NCBI RefSeq assembly: GCF_002443255.2
Contig: NW_019211458.1
Location: 11,554,402 to 11,618,401 of the forward strand
DNA from: Varroa destructor
Lineage: Eukaryota; Arthropoda; Arachnida; Mesostigmata; Varroidae
DNA length: 64,000 bases
Direction of reading: 5' to 3'
Positions 27,205 through 39,587 of the stretch are shown piece by piece. The first letter of the stretch is position 1, and each line of letters begins with the position of its first letter. A program made the translations under genes and the position numbers. The notes below the pieces were generated by a model. The model was not told the DNA's origin. It did not search any database and saw only the letters and a program-made list of their open reading frames with translations.

Positions 27205-27514
27205 ATCACGCAATACGTGGACAATAGCCACCTCTTTGTGCTTTTTTGTCCCATCAACGAAACGTACTAGCTTGGTCTAGCCAACGGCTAGCAATAGGCC
27301 AAGTGTGTCTCCTACCGCAGCATCGCTCGCATTTGAGCCATGCTACCGTTATTCTCAAATGTAAATCACTCATATAGGTATAGACGTATAGTGTATACTT
27401 ATATATCACGTCCATGCACTTACATGCGCCTTGAGTGGAAAGCAGGCGGCCAGAAAGTCGTCATCGATGAATCGTGTGCCTCACCGTCCGTTTGGGACTT
27501 CATAAATAATTTTC

Positions 27515-27536
27515 ATATATATATATATATATATAT
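27515..27536 (+). repeat. (AT)11 microsatellite
   Basis: Eleven AT units preceded by C and followed by GTACAT. An equal array with the same flanks is at 46373-46394. Confidence 0.9.
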
Positions 27537-30500
27537 GTACATGAACAGATAGTTAATCTTCATTCTATCGCTACCAAATCTTCTTGCTACACTTTTTATT
27601 CATTTTTTTTTTCAAATTTGTCGAGGGAAAAGCGAATATAGTTGCTCTCATAGAAACATAAGTTTGCCACATCTTACGCGTACAATTATGATGCTATTTG
27701 AGTAAACAATCAAATGTCAGTCTGAATGAAATGCTTTCAGTTAGCGGTAAGTATTACACAGAAATGCTCTACGGGACCCAATTCAGTTGACAGTCGTGCC
27801 TAAGTTATTTCTGCTATTTAAAAACGGCCATCAACATTTGCAGCCCTGTTACCCGTTGCAAACTCGTATCCTTACGGTTATTCTGTGGAGTGGAGAACAG
27901 ATTCACCCACACGGCCGGGTATTTTTTATTATTACTATGTTTGTTTAACCTTGGTTCACGGAAAGGACTATAACGTCAAAACCAATAGGGAGGCCACAAG
28001 GTATTAGAGACTTCGACTTTAACGTTCAGTCAAGCATTCGTTTAGACAGCCGATTCGGGTTCGAACCTGGACCTAACAATTTGGTGCGTAAGTTACTTTG
28101 CTATATTTGTGTCACAAACTTCGAAAGCCCTATATTTAATAGTGTCATCATAACGGATACAAATGTGTTATGAAGAAGCTCTAGAAAGCTTAAATATAGT
28201 GTGTTAGAGATATCATATTCTTGGTAGCGTTATTATATGAACAAGCTCGTTTGTAAACCCCTCATTGTCCTCAATCAAAAAACAAACGACTTCAGATCAG
28301 CGCCTCTTGCGTACCTTTGATTATAGAGCCCCGAAATCTGTTCATTGGTTTACGTGGCGACCCAGCTTCCGATACTGTTTTCTGTGAAATAGCGCGTATG
28401 TTTTTGATGCACAGGTTGTATTTAACTGGTTTTGTATACGATTAAACTGGTAATAATACAACTAACTTTTCCATGAAACTCTATGAGAATGTGACACTCA
28501 GATCAAAGGAAATGGCCTCCATTTGCGAGTCGCATATTTGGCAATTTGAATATTTCATAAATTTGACAGATGCGAGCTCAAGCTTATTCTGGCCGATTTA
28601 GGGAATCCTAAATAAAAACGTCCGTCTTCCTGTTAGATAACGGTGATACAAAAGGCAGGTGCGAGTTGAAAAAATAACCCTTTACATATCTAGGTGTCTC
28701 GATTTGCTATTTCTTGCGGGCGGCGAGGCGTATTGTATTATAACGGGTCATCTTTTTTTCTATTAAACGACAGAAAAAAGCATGACACAATGATGATTGG
28801 CAGCAGACTCGTATCGAGCGCTCTAACTGTAAGTTCATAATCGAGTACATTTAGCTAGTCCTTTTTACTTTGGTTTTCTTAGAAGCGTTTATTGGATAAT
28901 AATAATAATAACAGCTGACCCGAATTTAAACGAATATGTAGACATTTTCCCGTTTCGGTGTCTCTATTATTCGAGCGATAGCATGTCTTCTTCTACGCTA
29001 CTAAATGATATACAGTAATAATCCATTTTAGTAGAACGATAGCTGTGGCAGAAATAGTGTTTAGGGGTTATAGGGTGACACTCATATGCAAACATAGGTG
29101 TAAAACGCATCCGTTCGTTAAAGCGAAATCATGGCCAAACTATGCATGCGACTGTAAACGGCCACAAGCCATTAAATGAGATATCAAGGCCTCGACACGT
29201 AGTACACAAGCGAGCATCGTGGTAACGAACCAACGAATAGCGCGGGAACATGCAATATATCTTTTCGATTTCACAGTTCTGTCCCGCTAAGCGGATGTCC
29301 AGCTAATGATAGCCAACCAACAAACGGTACATCTGATATGAAGGCAACTTATCGATAAGTATAAATGACCGAGCTCTTTTAACTTGCGAGCGCCAACGCA
29401 GTATAGTGAGAATTGTCGTCTATTTGCCGCCACCCATGTTTGGCGAACACTAGAGAACAACTTGCTTCTGGCGCACATAATTCAATACAGTTCGATGTAA
29501 CGGCGTTACTGAAAGAAAAATCGGACTTGCACTCTTTAATTATCATAGTTTTGTCTATGGGGCATAAATTGGCAGTGGGCAACGGCTTCCCGTGTTAGCA
29601 GTTTACGTTTTGCGGTAGTCTCTAAAGGGGTCCTTGTACGTAACACTAAAGAGGATGATAGGGAATCAGGTGGGAAAGTTTTGCAACAGACTTCAGATTT
29701 GATTTCCTAGCTGTACAATACCAGAATGTTGGTAGCAGCTAATAGTTAAAGATAACCGTCGATCAGTTTCAACGAGGCCATACTTTCTACGAGAAATCGA
29801 AATCGTTGACAGAGGCAAAACGGAGCGCGCGGGCTAACGAGTCCTGAAGCAGAGCGTACAACGTCTTTTATTACGGCTCAATCGCAATCTTGATTCCGGA
29901 ACGATTTGCCGAGCAGCCGCTAAGCTAGCTGCTTGTTGCTTTTTCGCCTGAGGATGACGACAAAAGTCCTAGGATTCATTTTCGAGACGCCTCTCTAAGT
30001 AATGTTTGTTTCCTATCGAGGAACGGCCTACTGGAACGCTAAGCAGAACAGCTATTAGGTAGGTACCTACCGGGAATGCGAGACGTGACAGCGCTGGCGT
30101 TACAATAAGTAAACTGAGGACAAAGTAAAACTGAATGATGTATAGTCGATACCCCCACACTAAACTCCTAAGTGAACTCAGCCAGTATTCCTATCATACT
30201 GTTCTGTAAAGGGTTTTATGGCAAACAGTTTATACTTGACTGAATGAAGCAGTTTACAAAGCGATCAAGCTGGTATTTTCAAGCCGAACGCTCAACGATG
30301 ATTTCCACTGCAATAACCGCGGTACAAGCAAGATCCAGCTGATGGCGACAATGGTGCAGCGAGCGTATTATTACAAATAAACCCAGTGCTGGCGGGGGAA
30401 AAAAAAGTACACTTGATACTTATAATAACATCATCATTGTTATTGCCACAGTCAATATTATTACTACTGCGGTTAAGAACAAGTGATTCTGCCATCGTAG

Positions 30501-31182
30501 CAAAATGTTTGTCTAGGATTCAATTGAACCTTTATGCGAGTTTGTCGTGTATCTGTTGCGTCGTTTCGTGCGTATGGGTGTCTGTTTGAAATTTCCGCGG
30601 CACACGCCCGATGTTATCGCCAGCAGGTTTTGCAAAGATTACCCTTTCGCGAGCTGACTCACCAGAGCAGGCCGGCTGGAAGGCAAGTGGTAGCTGGGCC
30701 GAGAGCTGTCCGCCCGTGTATTTGTCGGCCGCCCTCATCTAAGGCGGATCGATATGAATTGTTTGCCCAGCAGACTCAGCTCAAACGGCCCTAACGCCCC
30801 AAAACAAATGGCCATTCGAATAACGGTAAATACGTTGCAATATTATAGTTTGGCGATGACAGCGACAACAACGTTTCGAATAAAAGACGGAATAGATTAG
30901 AATGGCAATTGACTTTAGCAACCAATGTCAGCAACATCAGTAGCAACAAACGTACCAGCTGGTCATGCTGTTGGACACTGGTTAAGCTAAGGACGATGCT
31001 ACACCTACGTTTTTGATTGCGGACAACGCACTGGGTACGGCCGCGTACGGCTAGTTACTTTACCTAAAATGCATCGCAAATTATCGCCACAACAACTAGG
31101 CCAAACAGAATCGATCGCACACATTCTAGATCAAATCATCAAGATGTTCTACAGTGATTTTCTATGCCACGTGCCAACGTAA

Positions 31183-31395
31183 ATGCAATCGGCTACATGC
31201 AACAAGGAAGTATCTTCTCTATTAGAAATTATTGCCCGTTATAGCCATAATGATGGCCAGGATGGTGATGATTTTTATCATTATCCTGAGTCAACATCCT
31301 TGATATGTCCGCTGCCGCGTCCGAACGAGCACGTAACCGCCGATAACGTTTTGGAAGCGTTGCCTTTTTTGTCTATCTACATCCGTGCCGACTAG
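31183..31395 (+). other. 70-codon ATG-initiated open frame, function unknown
   Basis: The frame reads MQSATCNKEVSSLLEIIARY, then an acidic stretch with DGQDGDDF, then ICPLPRPNEHVTADNVLEAL. It has a true ATG and a protein-like composition, in the G+C-richer zone. No family is recognised, and 70 codons is within reach of chance in 64 kb. Confidence 0.18.
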
Positions 31396-32067
31396 TGCGT
31401 GATCCTTATACCACTACAGGAAATCACAATATATGCATAGATGTAATACTACAACTTGTTACGCTATATCAACACTGCACAGTTAGCAATGCTCCTTAAG
31501 GCCTTCATTAATCGTAACGATGGCACATATGCTCTGAAATTCTCCACACGAGAAGCAACAGTTAGTTCTAACGATTGCAAATTTATAAACCAATACGCTT
31601 TAGGTTAGCGTAATATATGGTTAACATATTACGAGTGTGTCCAAGGACGTCTCTGACCTTCGTTGCCTCTTAGGTTTTACGCCAAACCACCAAAACACTT
31701 TGGAACGAATGACCCCTTCCGGTATTAGGAAATAGCCAACGAACACGCGGCAAGATTTCCGAGTGCAATCTGACCAGCAACTCTTGTAGCTTAAATGTAC
31801 GTTCAAATCTATATTTACGTGTTTTTTCTCTCTCGCTTAACACCGAATCGGCCATCAACGGCACATGTGCGTGCCAGTTCCTTCCCTTTAGCTGTTTGTG
31901 AGTGTGAGCGCCAGGTTACATTTGTCAGCTAGCATAATTCCATTTGCCTCTTATCGAATTTCGTCGGCGTCTTCAGATTTTATCGGCCACAGGCAGGCGC
32001 CCACGCAGGCACTCACTCCGCGTGCCCTTAAAAGGCTCTAGCGGGCAGGGTCAAGCCGAACAGACAG

Positions 32068-32154
32068 ATGACGCCTAGCGGCACGATTTTGCTCTTGTGC
32101 GAATATTTGGCGGAAGCCATCGAAGTACTGAGTGAAGATCAAGAGAGCAGCTAA
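32068..32154 (+). other. 28-residue small open frame
   Basis: ATG to TAA frame reading MTPSGTILLLCEYLAEAIEV followed by LSEDQESS. A TTAAAAGG box lies about 35-40 bases upstream (32026-32034). The peptide looks like an amphipathic helix with an acidic tail. No homology is recognised; it may be chance. Confidence 0.15.
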
Positions 32155-33466
32155 TGAGCGCACGGATAAAGCTTGACGCCTACCGTTTCTACGGGGCGGT
32201 GCGCTGGGCTCCATTCGCTCAGCCGCAAAATGCGCTGCATGTTGACAAGAACTGAATCGCTAAAGAGGAAAAGAGATGAAGGTTGACCGGGTAAATGCTA
32301 CTGGCTATCACGACAGCGAATCAAGTTCCGTTTCCATACGACTGACAGAGCTTTCTGCGCACAGACAATGCTTTCAGCTACCATCGAACAAAGTAAAAGG
32401 AAAACAGTACAAATCATTCACACTAGATTAATACAAAATCCGCGTGAGCGAGGCAACGTCGTGCGTTTCGCCAGGTTGCATTAGTCATTCAGGCTGAAGC
32501 GTCAACGTCAAAGACGACGGCGTACAGTCACGGAGTGGCCGTTGTTAATCGTGGTTGATTTTTAGAGTAGGTGATACGAAGCTGCGGACCTAATCTGAGC
32601 TTTGTACAGAGTTTGACCATCAGTGGCATTGTCGCAGTGCGGCTCTGCTCCACGCGCAACACAAGGAGAAGGGAGGAGATATGCAGGAGCTAAACGATCA
32701 GAACCACGCCTTGCCGATGGCATAGGCTATAGGGTTGAAGCAGGCCTCCGCTAAAGGCGTGTTGACGAAAAAAGGGCCCTTGCGCAAGAGCCTATATGCC
32801 AAGAATGCGATTCAATGCGGTAATCTGAGTTGGCGTGGAACCCACTTGATCCGTCCGATAGTTCCCTGCCTTTCCGACCTCGCACTATGCGGACGGTACG
32901 ATCGAGACTGGTGAGCTGTTTACATATGCTAGCAAGCACGCCATATCAATGAAGCTTACGTGAGTGAAATCAACTCAACTGAAGCAGTGCCGAGTACTCG
33001 AAATGTGTCTCTACGGGTTTGACTCGTGCCTGACATAATTTGTGTTATTGGTACCACGAGATGCGACGGTACGCGAGCTTTTGCGAAAAGATGCGAGCAC
33101 AAACTCAAGCCCAATGTGGGGCTTTCAGTAGTTTGGGGCGACAGTAGTTGTAACAGAATAGATAGTTACTTGAAGCTGGAGTTAAACGAGACCGATATGA
33201 TTTACGTGGGTGTTGTTAAAAATTTACTTTTGAAAAATCCCCACCTCTCTTTGAGTGTAGTTGACATAAGCCAGAACTCATGTATTCCTGTATTTAAATA
33301 ACACTTATAGCGTGATAATGATGAGTTCAGTTGTATGTAAGCATCTTGAGTGCCTGCACCAGAGAGCGGTACTTAAGCAATGCTAACCCGTACTAGTAGT
33401 CAAATTTAGCTTCCTGTTAAGTGTACAGTGCATTAACACGCATGGAATCCATAGCTTAAAATCAGC

Positions 33467-33487
33467 GATCAACGACTACCGTTGATC
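33467..33487. promoter_or_regulatory. inverted repeat upstream of candidate internal promoter
   Basis: GATCAACG and CGTTGATC are separated by ACTAC, ending 26 bases before the TATA box. The position fits a transcription-factor dimer site, but no factor is assigned. Confidence 0.35.
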
Positions 33488-33513
33488 AATGTGCGCCCTA
33501 ACGTTTTACAACC

Positions 33514-33543
33514 TATATAAACATCTACATAATGTGAATCAGT
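33514..33543 (+). promoter_or_regulatory. candidate internal TATA promoter
   Basis: TATATAAA at 33514-33521 is followed by TCAGT at 33539-33543. TCAGT is the arthropod initiator core, and its A (33541) is 27 bases from the first T of the TATA box, the expected spacing. A second TTCAGT (33547-33552) lies 9 bases further on. The implied leader to the ATG at 33585 is about 44 bases. The promoter lies inside Epac intron 3. Motif recognition only; no transcript evidence. Confidence 0.5.
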
Positions 33544-33584
33544 ACATTCAGTGATACAGTGCAGTGTAATTCGATTGGTGAAAA

Positions 33585-33764
33585 ATGTGTGAATATCCAC
33601 CAGTTGTAGAGCCTTCGGCTGAGTGCATCGCTCTGTTGGGCCGGAAACTTCGTAAGTGCGCCTTGAAAATGAAATGGCGACAGGCCCGAGGCAGCTACGT
33701 GGTCACCGCTGCTAAGAACTCGCTAAACTCCAGCTTTTCAGGTCACAGGCTAACGTCCCTCAAG
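33585..33764 (+). CDS. Epac: candidate alternative first coding exon of Epac (no CNB-A)
   Basis: An ATG in good context (AAAAATG) opens 60 codons ending at CTCAAG with donor GTAAGA; the intron would be phase 0. Epac exon 4 (55578) also enters in phase 0, so splicing to it would give MCEYPPVVEPSAECIALL..., ending in HRLTSLK, joined to RNGHLMED. The product would lack CNB-A but keep linker, DEP, CNB-B and catalytic domains. Vertebrate EPAC2 makes isoforms lacking CNB-A from internal promoters, so the arrangement has a precedent. The peptide itself is not recognised; it is basic in the middle (RKLRKCALKMKWRQAR). It could instead be the first exon of another gene, or a chance frame. Confidence 0.45.
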
Positions 33765-35538
33765 GTAAGAAGAGGAAGATGACAAAGACAATACACGTGA
33801 AAACAACAAACACGCTACGCAGTGACCAAATAGAAAGTGAAGGGAGGAGAAACTGGCAAGGACGAATGACTCCGGGGATTCAAAGAACCCTCGGAGATCT
33901 ATTACACATAGGGGTCGAGCGATACAAGAGCGACAATAAAGCTATTAGAACTTTGTAGTAATTTGGACACCGGGCGCCACGAGTGAGCAGTGCTGACCGG
34001 TCTGCAAAAAGAAATGCGGGCTACGTTCTTTTGAAACAATGCAGGGTTTCAGCCCAAGTTAATTATCCTGTTACTGTTGCGAAACACAACATTAGCATAA
34101 CCATGCTAGCTAAGAAAAACACAGAAAGGGCAAACATTTGGGTGGAGCTACTCCTATGGGGAATACATATGTATATAAGGGTCTGCCATCGTATGATTTC
34201 ATGTAACACATACATACTAGAAGACAGACTGTGGTAGTTAATTCGGTTTGCCTCTAACAAGCATCCCATATGTGAGCCGATTACGAATGCCAAGTATAGC
34301 AGACAAGATTTAATATGATGTTGCACTTTTTTGAGCGTGGATTGATTTAATTGAAGCAATATCTTGAGTTATTAGCTGGCTTAGGGAATCTATTCGAAAG
34401 TGTGACTCTTGTCAGTTACTTTACTCTTTACACACAGACGTTTCAAAAGCTCCCAGTAGCGGACCGCCGTTTTCTATTCGGGTCTTAGTGAGCCAAGAAC
34501 ATATGGAGCGCATCGACGTTTGAACCTTTATGTGCGTTATGCAAGGGAGTCTCATAGTAGACTTTAGCTAACAAATGTACGTGTCAGCGTCCCACCTATT
34601 CCACTGTTATAAAGTCTATAATACGGAACTGTGTACGTGAAATGCAATATTTCTGTTATAGCTATTTCTTATTGATCAATGTCGGTGTAAAAAACGTACT
34701 CAATAGCAGATATTTAATATAGTTCTCTGTTTGTAGAAGTAATGTACACTTCGGCAAGTCAAATGCTCCCGCTTATCTTTCAATGCTCCTGTGACACGAA
34801 ATATTAGTATCTGTGTTTTGGTACTAGTCCTGTTCTGAGCACCTTTTGAGTACTGTGATGTCCTTTGATTTGCAGCCAGACATAATACGTATAGCAGTAG
34901 CGACGGATTCAGAGCTTCGGAACGTTACTTCGGAAAAACAGTACTTCTACAACGCGTTGTTGCGAGAAACGCGGACACATGACTTTGGGATCATGAACAG
35001 ATAGATCTTCGCAGTATTAGTATTTGATAGCTTCACGCAGCGTGTGCGTATTCCCAGTTGCTCTGCATATCTTCAAATCAAGTAGTGCATGTTACAGTAT
35101 TGAAGATGGTATTACTCTTACTTCGAATTGAATACTTTCAAAGGTATTGAATATAATGTCTGAATCTGTTTGGTAACATTGTCGAACGAACTCAGTTTCG
35201 TGATGAGAAATGTCACCGGCTGGAAAGCGCTCGCAATATGCTATGCTCTTTCAATTTTTTTTTTCTATTTTATTCACGATAAAAAAGATTGCCCTGATTC
35301 GTTTGTTTACGCCACATTATGCCACCGCATCGATCAAGCGCATCGTATGCACGGGCGCGTTCTCACTTGGTTCATTTATTACAAACTCTTCCTGCTGCAA
35401 TCACGTGTAACAAAAAATGTCTAGTTTGTCTGACACCTGACTCTACTTATTTTCTACTAGGTTAGAACTGCCAGAAAACCAGTTAATAACTTTATTGTTT
35501 GGTTGTATTGATTTTTGATCAGCTCACCCGTTTCCATT

Positions 35539-35552
35539 TGTGTGTGTGTGTG
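35539..35552 (+). repeat. (TG)7 microsatellite
   Basis: Seven TG units in intron 3. Confidence 0.85.
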
Positions 35553-38386
35553 CCGAGTTGCGGAAAAAACAGTTTAATTGTAAACATACCGCCCGTTGTT
35601 TGGGTCTACGGGGTTTCCGCCATGTTGAAAGTGCGGCTGACACGATATTTTTCGTTTCAATAATTTCTCAAGTTATGCCTACCTATAACTAGCTTCCCAG
35701 TAAGTTGACATGTGTTTTGTTGCCGCTTTATCCTTAGACTGTCGTTCTGCAAGTAGGGGGTTGACTACTTGACCACACAGAATACGTCAGGTTGCCTTAC
35801 CTCTCCATGGTAAGATAGGCGCCTCTTGTGTCCCCTCAAAAAAAAGGCTTTTTTTTTTCGATAGACACGCAAAAAGCTTTTGGTATCGTCGATGATTATT
35901 TTTGAATAGTTGCTCTGGTAGCCTAATAGCTGCCATGGTAGCGATCAGCGTCATCATATTCGCATATAATACGCACCATACTTGTACAATGTCCTGACAT
36001 TGACTTATGCAACTGAGGTGTATGGAATCACTCAAACAGATCCGTGCATTAAATTCTAACTTTTGAAAAGTGTCTTATTTAGAGGTCGTCTCTTTTCGAG
36101 TATAATGGCCTACAACGCGAATCAACTGCGGCCTACTAAATCAGCGAAGATTTTTGCACTACCTTATTTTATGTTTTTCTCATCCTGAAATCATCTCCTT
36201 GAAGCCTACTCGTCGATTTTTAACAGAAATTAGCGTTTTAAAATGCTAGGGCATTTTTTTAGTGAACGTGAATTCGTAGGAGAGCACTGACTCTCCCTAA
36301 ATATTATTTTCTAGTTGATCTTAAAATCTAAACTTTGGCAAAGGCAAGTTTGTTATTGATGTCGGTGGTACCAGTTGGACGGTTTTCTTTACATTTGAAC
36401 AAGCTACATCCACATAAGAAATCCAAAAAAAAGTCCAGCAGACGCCTATTGAAATGGACAATTTGAGTAAAATCTTTAATTATATTACTTGATCAAGTTA
36501 GTGATATAATGTCTCGTCTACTGGCTATGAAAGCAAAATGTCTCCCTATACGAAATTTACCATTTTCATTGCATGTCTATGGCACCGTCTACACAACGTA
36601 GCATATGTCTGTACGATGCCGCCCAATGCAACTCTTGGTCGTATCTGCCGGCGACCGCAACCCTTTCACGGTGTGACGAAACCATCCTTGCTTACTAGTG
36701 AGAGTATGAGCACAAAGACAGCCATATAGTCATACATTGTCGTTATAGCTTGTGAGTAACCAACAGAAGAAGAACAGCATCAATCGGTGAAGAGGCGATT
36801 TTTAGCGGGCTGGAAGCTGAATGAAGACTAACTGTATCCCGATTGACGACGAAGGGCGATGGTGATGCGTCTGTACCAAACGAAAGTACAGTCTTTACGG
36901 ATTTGATTAATTAAAGTGAATTTATTATTATTGCCTGTTCTATAATATCGCTTTAATATACCGGCGATTTTATCTTTTTTTTCGTTGTCTTAATCACATT
37001 TATCCGAGGTCCTCATCGATACTTGAGCTACTATAACCTTTATTCGATAACTGATAGGTTAGACACGAGTCACTGAGGGCGTTCGCAGTAAATGCTTAAT
37101 TTGATGGGCTTTGCATGTTTTTTCGTAGGTGAATGTTCGAAGAGTGGCAGTAGCCGTAGAAACGGCGGCACAGGTTAGGTTTTCTGGCGGGTTCAAACGC
37201 ACAACCAAATGGAAGTTGTCGTTCACCACACACAACGTTATCCAACAAAAGGCCTAATTCAACTGTCGTATCGCCAACAAAGGACTACGTGTACACAAGC
37301 GCGTGTTATCTTTAACTTGCATCTATCATCCCGATAAACATTTGAATCTTCCATGATCTTTCCTAGGCGGATGGTTGATAAAATTTGACAGACATACTGG
37401 CCATTAACGTTAGTAGGCACAAATGAGTAAAGAGCAAATTTTCCTTGCTGTCTCCGAAGCATTTTATTTACGGCTGCGTAATGGATAAGATATGTCACAT
37501 TAATCCGGATTTTAGCATAGAGCGGGTACAGATCACTGAGATTATGGTTTCGAAATCGAAAAAAACAGGAACCAACAACTATGGTGAAGTGGACTACCTA
37601 ACATAATACGGGCCTACTACTTGTAGCTTGAGACAAATCATTATCTGGTGATAATTTTCATTTCATAGCATTCACTCTTCCAACATACAATCCAATGTTT
37701 ATTTCTCTAAGCCTCTTTCCTGTGTCGCTTACACTTTGATGAAGAATGATGATTGAAGAAGGATGATAGAAATCCAGATCTGGAAACAAGCACATTTTAC
37801 TACAATATACCGAATACTGTCTCTAATTCTGTTATTATCCTTATTATTATTACCATTAGCACCACACCTAAAAGGGGATCGCCATCTTCGCCTGGTATTG
37901 ATGAATGCCAGCGTAATCATGACGACAGTATTAAATACGGCTAACTGACGTTTTTCTTACGTTTCTTACGTTACGTCAGTCGCTTCCTGACGGAAGGAAA
38001 GTTATATATGTTTATCTATCTACTATATATTATTATGTCGACATAGGCAGACAATCATGTGCGAATACTTGTCTAAAATTCCTCTTTCAACACGTCGTTT
38101 CAGCTTCCTTGTCCTGTAATCTCTCACCGAGACGCTGTTTAACAAATAGGCGTACTATATGCATATGAGTGCATATGGAGAAAACAGCGTAATTTGAAAG
38201 GGTAGCATTTGCATATGGCCAGCTAAATATTATTCGGCAGCAACTACCGCTGCTAAGGACTTTGCCAGGACTTCGTGTGCGTTTTCTCCCATGGGAAAGC
38301 TCATGACGCATAGTAGCGTTTAACAGGAATGAGTATCTGATGGCGAGCCTTCAGTAGCGGCTACAGCCATAGCGAGCTGGACCCCA

Positions 38387-38420
38387 TTGGTAGCAGCTGG
38401 ACGAGTGGGTCTGCTACCAA
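38387..38420. repeat. inverted repeat, 10-base arms
   Basis: TTGGTAGCAG and CTGCTACCAA are separated by 14 bases. Within and around it ACCCC/GGGT segments could pair in alternative ways. No gene context. Confidence 0.55.
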
Positions 38421-39587
38421 CGTTTCTTAGAACGACTATTACGTCTGAAGGTTAATATCGAAGTGGACCAGCATGAAAGGTTTTTCCACCAATTAACCTG
38501 CCGTCAGGCCATGGAGCGAATATCTACGTCTGAATAATATAGGGTACTATATTATACGTCTAATATGCTTAACGAATCCCTACATCTATCCTAGACGATT
38601 GTATACGTTACGTGATAGTATTATACACTCACAGTGTTGGATAGATAATTTTGTGTTCGCAACGACGTCAACGGCAGGAGTCTGAATTAGTTATCATATA
38701 AATGATGTCCCTGTAAGTGTTCAACTCTGGGTGCGTCCATGTATTTTTTTATATACAAATCTATATACATACCCATATAGGCAGACGGGAAAACATTTTA
38801 ATGGTTGTGACTGGTATCGATAAGTGATACAGGGCAGCGTAAGTAGATGCGCGCCGTAAGTTTCATGTTATTTTTAACAGGACGTCAAATTACAGAACCG
38901 GTCCTGTTAAGTCGCGTGTATTTTAGATGTGCTAAACATAAGCGAATTCGATAGATTGAGAGAGTTTATATTTTAAGAGAGCTTATATAGAGAATAATTC
39001 ATATATAATAATAGCTAGATAATGTTCACTTTTAATTTCTAACTATCCCTTTTTATTTGATACGCGGCTATTTCAAACTACGATATATTCTTTATCCTGT
39101 GCACATGTTTAATGCACACATGAATATCTCGGATTATTCCGTTCAATTGCTGGCCTGCTAATTTCGTAATTTTCATGTCCAAGCCTTTCTAAAGGAGCAG
39201 TCCGAACGACCGGGAAATGCATTTTCAGTTAAAGCGAGAAATACCCAAGAATCTGGATAAATTAGTCAAAAAAGGAATTGAACCTAAGGAAAAATATAAA
39301 GGGATTCGCCTAAATATCAAATAATATAGCACGCTGACCTTCGTTGTGTAGTCGCTTAAGAGCCCGGCACGCTTCCGCAAGTTCAATACGTTTTCTTTGC
39401 CGCTTATGAAACCTCAAGCTCATCAGTATTGCAGCTCAAGTAGTATACGAATGAGCAACCACAACCGGACTTCATCGTTGTGTATTTCTATACAAACCGA
39501 GCTGCCAAGCGCCTATTATCAGAATCACTATTGTACCTAGAATTTAACCACTTATTAATTCTAACACTGATTTTAGTACATGTTATG

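Larger units (their letters stand above)
25251..33466. other. Epac intron 3, second part
   Basis: No gene is recognised. It holds a hairpin at 25904-25934, a palindrome cluster at 27.18-27.29 kb, an (AT)11 tract at 27515, and a G+C-richer zone from about 30.3 to 32.9 kb. That zone contains two small ATG-initiated frames (31183-31395, 70 codons; 32068-32154, 28 codons) without recognisable homology. Confidence 0.55.

Noticed and set aside
28030..28090. tRNA-like T arm (GGTTCGAACC)
   Set aside because: The stem does not pair well and no A box, anticodon arm or acceptor stem is found upstream.
33026..33301. 91-codon + strand frame upstream of the internal promoter
   Set aside because: No recognised family and no splice or promoter signals tied to it; length is within chance for this amount of DNA.
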